Below are positions 33,085-40,839 of a stretch of DNA of 64,000 bases, piece after piece. The notes under the pieces are model-generated. The model saw only the letters and a program-made list of their open reading frames with translations, was not told where the DNA came from and made no database searches. Both the position numbers and the translations under genes were made by a program. The DNA is from Shinella sp. WSJ-2 (GTDB lineage: Bacteria > Pseudomonadota > Alphaproteobacteria > Rhizobiales > Rhizobiaceae), in contig NZ_QWBU01000010.1 in the NCBI RefSeq assembly GCF_003432075.1, forward strand, positions 1 through 64,000. Direction: 5' to 3'. The number at the start of each line of letters is the position of its first letter. The first letter of the stretch is position 1.

Positions 33085-34485
33085 TCAGATCGCATGATCC
33101 TTGACGGAGCGGAAGACGAAGTAGCCGATGAGCCAGAAGCCGAATGAAGCCAAGAAAACAATACCCGTGTTCAGGACGCTGAACGGATAAAGGGCAACTT
33201 CCGGTTCGCGTGGCGGCACATAGACGGCGAAATACCGTTCCTGCTTCTGCGCCTCCTGCATGGATGTTTCCAGCGCAGCGAGGGAGGCCGTATAGGCTTT
33301 CACCGCAAACTCCTGCTCGACGCCGAGTTCGGAGAAACGACTGATCATCTGAGGCAAAGCGTTAGACGTATCGGCGCCCGCGCGCGTCCTTTTGCCATCA
33401 TCAGGCTGGCCTTTTGCCTCACCGGTAAGGCGCTTTTTCTGCTCGACCAATTGCGCTTCCAGCGCGCTGATATTGCGTTCGATCACCCTGGCAGAAGGCG
33501 CATCGCTACTGACAGTATCGACGAGTGCCTTATAGCGTGTGCGAAGGTTTGCCAGTTCCTGCTCGAGCGAACTGATGATTGTCGCTTCCATCGTTGCAAC
33601 CGCCGTCGGATCGACCGCCTGCTCGGTTATCTGCAACTCAGTCATCTGCTTGCGAATGTTGCGTAATCTTTCTTCGGAGCGCGCCACCTGCTGGTTTGCA
33701 GCCTCGACGACCTGCTGGCGCGACTTCTCCGATAGAGCGTTCACAAGATGCTCAGAAACCGATAGGATAGACTGAGCAATCTGCTTGGCGTCACTCGGCG
33801 AGAACGCGAAAACGCGCATCGTCACGTTTCCGGTGGTGGCGTTATAGCTGACATTCACCATGTTGCGCCAGTAATCGCGGAACTCATCCAGCGAACGCGT
33901 TCCGTTCTCGCGATAGAGGAAATCGATAGTTGGGCGGGAATATACCGTCCGAATATCGACGCCTGTCTGTGACTTTATATCGGGTAGAATCTGGGCGGAA
34001 TGAATGTAATCGGCCACGATATAAGAATCCCCAGATTGCGCTCCCCCGCCGACTAAGGCTGGCAATCCCAGTGCACCGAGAGAGGCCTGCCCGGCGCCGC
34101 GAACTGAAAATTGCGTTTCAACGACATATTGTGGGCTGGCGATGAAGGCGAAGTAAAGCGCGGTCAGGATCGTGGGGATCGCCACGACGAGGCCGAAGGA
34201 AATCGGCGTCCATGGGAGCTGACGCTTCCGCTTCGGCATTTCAGGCAGCGTCAGAATGGTCTTGACGATATCGGCTGCTTTACGCGCGCGCGCGCCAAGC
34301 TCTTCTTCGTCATCTGCGAGCGCAACCGCGGGGCGCTTTGCCGGAGGCGCCTTTTTCAGAGGCACGACTTTTTTGTCGCTGGCGCGCTGTTGCGCGCGCT
34401 GCTTGGCGATATCAAGCAGGCTGCTGGCTCCAGTGGCGACGTGGGGCTGGGCTTCCGCCGGCTCGGGGGTCTTTTCTTCTTTCAC
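33085..34485 (-). CDS. kpsE: Capsule export inner-membrane polysaccharide co-polymerase KpsE/RkpR-like
   Basis: A 466-residue protein. The first 90 residues are cytoplasmic and Lys/Ala/Glu-rich, followed by one membrane helix (about 105-127, LVVAIPTILTALYFAFIA), a long periplasmic region with coiled-coil stretches (about 240-360, with repeated Leu/Glu/Gln), and a second helix near the C-terminus (VLNTGIVFLASFGFWLIGYFVF). This is the PCP-3 type adaptor of ABC-dependent capsule export (KpsE/CtrB/BexC), which links KpsMT to the outer-membrane channel. FSVRGAGQASLGALG and VALYPFSVLNTG are family-like. It is the first gene of the minus-strand operon. The cytoplasmic N-terminal extension is longer than in E. 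coli KpsE, as in RkpR. Confidence 0.88.
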   Translation of the reverse strand: MKEEKTPEPAEAQPHVATGASSLLDIAKQRAQQRASDKKVVPLKKAPPAKRPAVALADDEEELGARARKAADIVKTILTLPEMPKRKRQLPWTPISFGLVVAIPTILTALYFAFIASPQYVVETQFSVRGAGQASLGALGLPALVGGGAQSGDSYIVADYIHSAQILPDIKSQTGVDIRTVYSRPTIDFLYRENGTRSLDEFRDYWRNMVNVSYNATTGNVTMRVFAFSPSDAKQIAQSILSVSEHLVNALSEKSRQQVVEAANQQVARSEERLRNIRKQMTELQITEQAVDPTAVATMEATIISSLEQELANLRTRYKALVDTVSSDAPSARVIERNISALEAQLVEQKKRLTGEAKGQPDDGKRTRAGADTSNALPQMISRFSELGVEQEFAVKAYTASLAALETSMQEAQKQERYFAVYVPPREPEVALYPFSVLNTGIVFLASFGFWLIGYFVFRSVKDHAI

Positions 34486-34672
34486 GTCGAACCACTCTTT
34501 CCTGAGAAAACGGTTAGTCGCCTAAATGCTTGTCTTCGGCAGATTATTCGAAATAACCTTTACAGACAACAAAAATGCCGTGGGCTATGCCGCAGAGCAG
34601 CCCTGCAATCAAGGTTTTTTCGCATTTGTGTCCTCTCAAACGCGTGCTTTCTCCTCAAGCAATCGGGTTATT

Positions 34673-35491
34673 TTATGACCCGCCGGCCTTGCGCCAGTCG
34701 GCACCGGAGGCGATGAAATTCGGGTTGGCGAAGTCGGTGTCGTGGAGTTGGTTGCGTTTGCCATAAGCAAGCGAGGCGCCATCGAGGGTGCGGGTTTGGC
34801 CTCCAGCGGCGCGCAGCACGGCGTCACCTGCGGCGGTATCCCATTCCATGGTGCGGCTAAAGCGGGGATAGACGTCGGCTAGACCTTCGGCGACGAGGCA
34901 GAACTTCAGCGAGGAGCCGATCGCGGTGCAGGCTTCGACGCCGTGATCATCCAGGAAGCGGGCGGTCTCGGGCGTGTCGTGCGAGCGGCTCGCGACGGCG
35001 GTCAGCGCCTTGCCGCGGCCGCGACAGCCGATATCCTGACGGTTGGCGAGGGTGTGACCATCTGCCACGGTGAAGCGTTCGGCACGGCCATCAACGGCAA
35101 TGAAGCCGGAGGCCAGCGCCGGGGCATAAACGATACCGGCGATTGGTGCGTCCGATTCGATCAGGGCGATGTTGACGGTGAACTCGTTGCGGCCGGCGAC
35201 AAACTCCTTGGTGCCATCGAGAGGGTCCACGAGGAAGAACAGGCCGCCGGAAATGTCAGGCACCCGGCCGGCGGCAACCGCCTCTTCGGCAACGACTGGA
35301 ATATCGGGAAAATACCGGGCAAGCGCCTCGAGAATCACGCTCTCGGCTTCCTCATCCGCTTGTGTCACAGGAGAGCTGTCGGGCTTGAAGTGCACATCGG
35401 GGCCGGTATTGTGAACGGCCATGATGGCACGGCCTGCGGCGAGCGCGGCACTTTCCATCACGCGTTTCAGCTCTGTTGCCTTTGCCTGCAT
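34673..35491 (-). CDS. cysQ: 3'(2'),5'-bisphosphate nucleotidase CysQ
   Basis: A 272-residue member of the inositol monophosphatase superfamily. The metal-binding motifs are complete: EEA (residues around 70), DPLDGTKEF, and WDTAAGDA near the C-terminus. CysQ hydrolyses PAP (adenosine 3',5'-bisphosphate) to AMP, clearing the by-product of sulfate transfer and sulfate reduction. The start is uncertain: 35491 (MQAKATELKRV) gives a family-length protein, while the open frame extends to 35578 with an atypical N-terminus. It lies between the capsule locus and soxB, on the same strand as kpsE and divergent from soxB. The neighbourhood permits, but does not prove, a link to sulfated surface polysaccharide. 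Confidence 0.85.
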   Translation of the reverse strand: MQAKATELKRVMESAALAAGRAIMAVHNTGPDVHFKPDSSPVTQADEEAESVILEALARYFPDIPVVAEEAVAAGRVPDISGGLFFLVDPLDGTKEFVAGRNEFTVNIALIESDAPIAGIVYAPALASGFIAVDGRAERFTVADGHTLANRQDIGCRGRGKALTAVASRSHDTPETARFLDDHGVEACTAIGSSLKFCLVAEGLADVYPRFSRTMEWDTAAGDAVLRAAGGQTRTLDGASLAYGKRNQLHDTDFANPNFIASGADWRKAGGS

Positions 35492-35634
35492 CGTTTCCGG
35501 CCTTTCTGCTTCTGGCTTAGCCGCGGCGTTGCCGGAAAGCAAATACTGCATGTGGAAACCGCGCGGGACTTTCGCCATGGTCTTGCCGTTTGTGCTGCAT
35601 ATGCGAATGTGGCGCGACTGATCTGGGATATCTC

Positions 35635-36885
35635 ATGCGTTACTCTGCCCTTTCGATCCTGAAACAAGCCTTTGCCGGAAATCTCGGCTGGAAGCCGGTC
35701 TGGCGGGAGCCGGAGCCGAAGGCGCATTACGATGTAATCATCGTCGGTGGCGGCGGGCATGGTCTCGCGACAGCCTATTATCTCGCTAAGGAATTCGGCA
35801 TCCGCAATGTCGCGGTCATCGAGAAGGGCTATCTCGGCTCCGGCAATGTCGGCCGCAACACGACGATCGTGCGGTCGAACTACATGCTGCCGGGTAACGA
35901 GCCCTTCTACGAGTTCTCGCTGAAACTCTGGGAGGGCCTGGAGCAGGGCCTTAACTACAATGTGATGCTGTCGCAGCGCGGCATCATCAGCCTCTTTCAT
36001 AATGACGGTCAGCGCGATCATTATATCCGCCGCGGCAACGCCATGATGATGGAGGGGGTTGCGGCAGAGCTTCTCGACCGCGAAACGCTGAAGGGCATGC
36101 TGCCCTTCCTGAATTTCGAGCACGGACGCTTCCCGATCATCGGCGGCCTGTTGCAGCGCCGGGCGGGAACCGCACGGCATGATGCCGTCGCCTGGGGTTT
36201 CGCACGCGGGGCCGACCGGCTGGGCGTCGATCTTATCCAGAACTGCGAAGTCACCGGCATCCGCCGAGAGAACGGCGTCGTCACCGGCGTCGAAACGACG
36301 AAGGGCTTCATCGGCTGCAACAAGCTGGCGCTGGCGGCGGCGGGCAATTCCTCGCGCGTCGCAGAGATGGCGGGGCTGAAGCTGCCGCTGGAAAGCCATG
36401 TGCTGCAGGCCTTCGTGACGGAGGGCCTGAAGCCTTGCATCGATCACGTCATCACCTATGGCGCGGGACATTTCTATATCTCGCAGTCGGACAAGGGCGG
36501 GCTGGTCTTCGGCGCGGAGATCGACGGCTATTCCTCCTATGCGCAGCGCGGCAACCTTGCGACGGCCGAGCATGTGATGGAGGAGGGGGTGACGATGATC
36601 CCCGGTCTTTCTCGCGTGCGGGTGCTGCGCAGCTGGGGCGGGGTCATGGACATGTCGATGGATGGCTCGCCGATTATCGACCGGACGTCCATCGAAAATC
36701 TCTATCTCAATTGCGGTTGGTGCTACGGCGGCTTCAAGGCGACACCGGCCTCCGGCTTCTGCTTCGCGCATCTCCTGGCCAAGGGCGAGAGCCACCATGT
36801 GGCGCGCGCGCTGCGGCTCGATCGTTTCGAGCGCGGCTTCCCCATCGACGAGGCGGGTGCCGGCACCCAGCCCAACCTGCATTGA
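35635..36885 (+). CDS. soxB: Sarcosine oxidase subunit beta
   Basis: A 416-residue FAD/FMN-binding subunit of heterotetrameric sarcosine oxidase, essentially family length. The N-terminus MRYSALSILKQAF leads into the Rossmann motif DVIIVGGGGHGLATAYYL; the C-terminal NLYLNCGWCYGGFKATPASG is typical of SoxB. The segment RRAGTARHDAVAWG contains the His that in characterised homologues carries the covalent FMN. The enzyme oxidises sarcosine to glycine with tetrahydrofolate as formaldehyde acceptor. The ATG at 35635 is chosen over the frame start at 35590 because it gives the canonical N-terminus. It is the first gene of the soxBDAG operon, with soxD starting 8 bp downstream. Confidence 0.95.
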   Translation: MRYSALSILKQAFAGNLGWKPVWREPEPKAHYDVIIVGGGGHGLATAYYLAKEFGIRNVAVIEKGYLGSGNVGRNTTIVRSNYMLPGNEPFYEFSLKLWEGLEQGLNYNVMLSQRGIISLFHNDGQRDHYIRRGNAMMMEGVAAELLDRETLKGMLPFLNFEHGRFPIIGGLLQRRAGTARHDAVAWGFARGADRLGVDLIQNCEVTGIRRENGVVTGVETTKGFIGCNKLALAAAGNSSRVAEMAGLKLPLESHVLQAFVTEGLKPCIDHVITYGAGHFYISQSDKGGLVFGAEIDGYSSYAQRGNLATAEHVMEEGVTMIPGLSRVRVLRSWGGVMDMSMDGSPIIDRTSIENLYLNCGWCYGGFKATPASGFCFAHLLAKGESHHVARALRLDRFERGFPIDEAGAGTQPNLH

Positions 36886-36893
36886 GCTGAACC

Positions 36894-37169
36894 ATGGCAA
36901 GCCTGATTTCCTGCCCGCATTGCGGCACGCGCCCCAAGGAAGAGTTTTTCATCCGCGGGGATGCCACGCCCGTTCGCCCGGCGCTGATGGCGGCCGAGGA
37001 GGTGTGGCATGACTATGTGCATCTGCGCGCCAATCCGCGCGGCCGCATTCGCGAGCATTGGCAGCATGTTGCCGGCTGCCGGCGCTGGCTGGTGGTGGAG
37101 CGGGACAACTTTACCCATGAGGTGTTCGGCGTCACCGATGCGGCCAAGGCCGGGGAGGGCGCACGATGA
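36894..37169 (+). CDS. soxD: Sarcosine oxidase subunit delta
   Basis: A 91-residue subunit with the zinc site of the family: Cys7 and Cys10 in SCPHCG, and His58 and Cys62 in HVAGC. It carries no flavin and stabilises the heterotetramer. The sequence HDYVHLRANPRGRIREHW is strongly conserved. The stop overlaps the soxA start by ATGA. Confidence 0.95.
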   Translation: MASLISCPHCGTRPKEEFFIRGDATPVRPALMAAEEVWHDYVHLRANPRGRIREHWQHVAGCRRWLVVERDNFTHEVFGVTDAAKAGEGAR

Positions 37170-40123
37170 CCGCCTATCGCCTTGCCTCCGGCGGTCTTGT
37201 CGATCGCAGCCATGGCATCCGTTTCACCTTCGATGGCGCGACCCTCACGGGCCATGCCGGCGATACGCTGGCTTCGGCCTTGCTGGCCAATGACACGCTG
37301 CTTGTCGGCCGCAGCTTCAAATATCATCGCCCGCGCGGCATCGTGACCGCTGGCCCCTCCGAGCCGAACGGGCTGGTGACGATCGGCAGCGGCGTGCGGC
37401 GCGATCCGAATACCAGGGCGACGGTTGCCGAGCTCTACGACGGTCTGGAGGCTCGCAGCCAGAACCGTTGGCCGAGCCTTGCCTATGACATCGGCGCCGT
37501 GAACAACTTGATGTCGCGGTTCCTCTCGGCCGGGTTCTACTACAAGACCTTCATGTGGCCGGCCGCCTTCTGGGAAAAGGTCTATGAACCGCTGATCCGC
37601 CGCGCCGCCGGCCTCGGCCGCACCGACCTGCCGCGCGATCCTGACAGCTACGAGAAGAGCTGGGCGCATTGTGACCTGCTCGTCGTCGGCTCCGGCCCGG
37701 CGGGCCTGTCAGCGGCGCTCGTCGCAGCTCGTTCGGGTCTGCGTGTCATCCTTGCCGAGCAGGATTTCGTTTTTGGCGGTGCGCTGCTTTCTGAGGCGAT
37801 GCCCATCGGCGGCGAGCCGGCCTATGTCTTCGCCCGCCGCGTGGTCGAGGAACTGCAAAGCAGCCCCAATGTCACGCTCCTGCCGCGCACCACGGTATTC
37901 GGCTGGTACGACGACAATGTTTTCGGCGCAGTCGAGCGCGTCCAGAAGGGCGTCGCCGTCGTCGATGCGACAAAGCCTGTCGAGCGGATGTGGCGCATCG
38001 TGGCGAAACACGCGATCCTTGCGACCGGGGCCGAGGAGCGGCCGCTGGTGTTCGGCGGCAATGATCGGCCGGGCATTCTCACGGCAAGTGCGGTCAGCAC
38101 CTATGCCAACCGGTTCGGCGTCGCGGCCGGCGAGTCCGTCACCGTTTTCACCAATGGCGCGTCCGGGTATCGTACGGCACGCGATCTGGCGGCACAGGGC
38201 GTCGAGATCGCGGCGCTGATCGATAGCCGCCCGGCATCTGGGGATATTGCACCTGCCGGTGTGCGCCTGCTACGCGGCGGCGCGATCGTCGATACGAAGG
38301 GCCGCCACCGCGTGCGCGCCGTCGTCGCCGATCGCGGCGGTTTCGAAGAGCTGATCGCCTGTGATGCGGTCGCTATGTCCGGCGGCTGGAGCCCGGTCAT
38401 CCATCTCGCCTGCCAGCGCGGCGGCAAGCCGGTCTGGTCGGAGGCGCTTCAGGCGTTCATGGCACCCGATGTTGGCTCAGGGCTTGTTATGGCCGGCGCT
38501 GCGGCGGGGCACTATCTGCTTTCCGAATGTTTTGACGACGGTGCGCGCAAGGCTTCGGCCGTTGTGGAAGCGGTCGGCCGGTCGGTGTCCGGTGTCGAAC
38601 AGCCCGTAATCGGCGAGGAAGCCGACCCATCCTTCACGGCGCTCTGGCACGTGCCGGGCGCGAAATCCAAGGCCTTTGTCGATTTCCAGAACGACGTGCA
38701 CACCAAGGACCTGGGCCTTGCCGTGCGCGAGGGCTTTGGCCATGTCGAGCATGCCAAGCGCTATACGACGGGCGGCATGGCGACGGACCAGGGCAAGCTC
38801 GGCAATATCAACGCCATCGGCATTCTCGCGGGCATGCGCGGGGTCAGCCCCGCTGAAGTCGGCACCACAACCTTCCGTCCGTTCTACACGCCGGTGTCCT
38901 TCGGGGCGATGGCCGGCGCATCGATCGGCGAACATGCCATGCCCACCCGCCGCTCGCCGTTGCATGGCTGGGCGGCGCGCAACGGCGCGGTCTTCATCGA
39001 TGCTGGCTTGTGGTATCGCTCCTCCTGGTTCCCGAAGGCCGTTGAGAAGAGCTGGCGCGAGAGCGTCGATCGCGAAGTGCGCAACGTGCGCGAAAACGCG
39101 GGCCTGTGCGATGTCTCGACGCTCGGCAAGATCGAAGTGTTTGGACCCGATGCGGCCGAATTCCTCAACCGGCTCTACTGCAATCCCGTGCTGAAACTGC
39201 CCGTCGGCAAGGCCCGCTACGGCCTGATGCTGCGCGAGGACGGCATGGTCTATGACGACGGCACCGTAAGCCGGCTCGGCGACGAGCATTTCTTCGTCAC
39301 CACCACGACGGCGATGGCCTCCGGCGTGCTCTCGCACATGGAATTCGCCGCGCAGGTGCTGTGGCCGGATTTGCGCGTGCGCTTCCTCTCCGTCTCCGAC
39401 CAGTGGGCGCAGATGTCGATCGCCGGGCCGAAGGCGCGCACCATCCTGCAGGCCGTGGTCGAGGACGACATTTCCAACGCATCCTTCCCGTTCCTGGCGG
39501 CGCGCGAGGTGCGGCTGAAGGGTAATCTCAAGGCGCGGCTGTTCCGCATCTCATTTTCGGGGGAGCTTGCCTATGAGCTGGCGGTACCGGCCGGACATGG
39601 CGAAGCGGTGGCCGATGCGCTGATGCGGGCCGGCGCCTCGCACGGTATCTGCGCGTATGGCGTGGAGACGCTGAATGTGCTGCGCCTCGAAAAGGGCCAT
39701 GTCACCCATGCCGAACTCGACGGGCGCGTGACACCCGACGACGCCGGCCTTGGCCGTATGATGGGCACGAGCAAGGCTGATTTCATCGGCAAGCGCCTCT
39801 CCACTCGCTTCGGCCTGACGGCGGCGGACCGGATGCAACTGGTCGGCCTTAAATCGGTGGAGCCGGAGAAGGACATGCGGGCCGGCGCGCATCTCTTGAA
39901 GGATGGCGTCAAGCCCTCGACGATCAATGACCAGGGCTGGGTCAGCTCCACCTGTTTCTCGCCGACGCTCGGCGGTCACATCGCGCTGGCCTTCCTGAAA
40001 TCCGGCCGCGAACGCTATGGCGAGAAAATCGTGGTCTGGGATCAGCTGCGCGGCGTGGAGACCTTTGCCGAGGTCTGCGATCCCGTCTTCGTCGATCCCG
40101 AAAACACCAAGCTGATGGCGTGA
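37166..40123 (+). CDS. soxA: Sarcosine oxidase subunit alpha
   Basis: A 985-residue subunit, full length. The N-terminal ferredoxin-like part (RSFKYHRPRGIVTAGPSEPN) is followed by an NAD-binding Rossmann domain (LVVGSGPAGLSAALVAARSG, about residues 170-190) and a second nucleotide motif, then a C-terminal aminomethyltransferase-like (GcvT) domain from about residue 600 that binds tetrahydrofolate. In the complex it holds NAD+ and the folate site, converting the iminium product to 5,10-methylene-THF. It is coupled to soxD by overlap and is followed 10 bp later by soxG. No formyl- or methylene-THF gene (purU, folD, glyA) is present in the window, unlike some sox operons. Confidence 0.95.
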   Translation: MTAYRLASGGLVDRSHGIRFTFDGATLTGHAGDTLASALLANDTLLVGRSFKYHRPRGIVTAGPSEPNGLVTIGSGVRRDPNTRATVAELYDGLEARSQNRWPSLAYDIGAVNNLMSRFLSAGFYYKTFMWPAAFWEKVYEPLIRRAAGLGRTDLPRDPDSYEKSWAHCDLLVVGSGPAGLSAALVAARSGLRVILAEQDFVFGGALLSEAMPIGGEPAYVFARRVVEELQSSPNVTLLPRTTVFGWYDDNVFGAVERVQKGVAVVDATKPVERMWRIVAKHAILATGAEERPLVFGGNDRPGILTASAVSTYANRFGVAAGESVTVFTNGASGYRTARDLAAQGVEIAALIDSRPASGDIAPAGVRLLRGGAIVDTKGRHRVRAVVADRGGFEELIACDAVAMSGGWSPVIHLACQRGGKPVWSEALQAFMAPDVGSGLVMAGAAAGHYLLSECFDDGARKASAVVEAVGRSVSGVEQPVIGEEADPSFTALWHVPGAKSKAFVDFQNDVHTKDLGLAVREGFGHVEHAKRYTTGGMATDQGKLGNINAIGILAGMRGVSPAEVGTTTFRPFYTPVSFGAMAGASIGEHAMPTRRSPLHGWAARNGAVFIDAGLWYRSSWFPKAVEKSWRESVDREVRNVRENAGLCDVSTLGKIEVFGPDAAEFLNRLYCNPVLKLPVGKARYGLMLREDGMVYDDGTVSRLGDEHFFVTTTTAMASGVLSHMEFAAQVLWPDLRVRFLSVSDQWAQMSIAGPKARTILQAVVEDDISNASFPFLAAREVRLKGNLKARLFRISFSGELAYELAVPAGHGEAVADALMRAGASHGICAYGVETLNVLRLEKGHVTHAELDGRVTPDDAGLGRMMGTSKADFIGKRLSTRFGLTAADRMQLVGLKSVEPEKDMRAGAHLLKDGVKPSTINDQGWVSSTCFSPTLGGHIALAFLKSGRERYGEKIVVWDQLRGVETFAEVCDPVFVDPENTKLMA

Positions 40124-40133
40124 GGTAGAGGCG

Positions 40134-40688
40134 ATGGCTTACGAATATCAGGCGGTGCATGCCCTCGACGGAACGATCGGCGCGATTGCCGAGCGGCGGG
40201 CGAATCATCTCTCCGTGCATCGCACGACGGCCGTCGCCATGGTGCTCGCTGTTCCCGGCCAAACGGCCGAGGCCGCCGGCATTCTTTTGTCGAGCGGTGA
40301 GTTCGAGGCGCGCTTCTCCGGTCCCGGTGAATGGCTCGTCCTGTCGGAGGTGCATGCGCCGGAAACGCTGGCCGCCGAGCTTTCCGTCCGGCTCGGCGAT
40401 TTCGCCTTCGTCGTCGATCAGAGCCATGGCCGGGTCGTACTGACCTTGTCGGGGCCGGATGCCGCCCGCATCCTTGCAAACGGCATTGCGGTCGATCTGC
40501 ATGCGGATGCCTTCCCGGTCGGGCGCGCGGCGAATGTGCTGTGCAGCCATCTTTCGATCAACCTTGCCCGTACCGGAAACGAGAGTTTCGACCTCGTGGT
40601 GATGCGCAGCTTCGCCGAGGCTCTGGTCGATGATCTCAAGGTGATGGCGCGTAGCCACGACCTGTCCGTGGATTTCGCGACGCGCTGA
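40134..40688 (+). CDS. soxG: Sarcosine oxidase subunit gamma
   Basis: A 184-residue subunit with fold similarity to the GcvT folate-binding domain. Family segments are VVDQSHGRVVLTLSGPDAARILANG and AVDLHADAFPVGRAANV. It completes the soxBDAG heterotetramer. The ATG at 40134 has GAGGTAGAGG upstream. The operon appears to end here: the next gene starts 151 bp downstream, in the same direction, after a region with a short GTGCT/AGCAC hairpin. Confidence 0.93.
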   Translation: MAYEYQAVHALDGTIGAIAERRANHLSVHRTTAVAMVLAVPGQTAEAAGILLSSGEFEARFSGPGEWLVLSEVHAPETLAAELSVRLGDFAFVVDQSHGRVVLTLSGPDAARILANGIAVDLHADAFPVGRAANVLCSHLSINLARTGNESFDLVVMRSFAEALVDDLKVMARSHDLSVDFATR

Positions 40689-40839
40689 CGACGGTCCGCG
40701 CGCCGCTGCCCGACATCCAAAATCGACAAAGCGACATGAGGTTTCGCACCACGGGCTTGTGAGGCCTCCGGGGGACAAAATAGGCTGTGCTTCTTCTGCA
40801 GCACGAAGTTCCCTTTAACCCGCCAAGCCGGAGTTTTTC

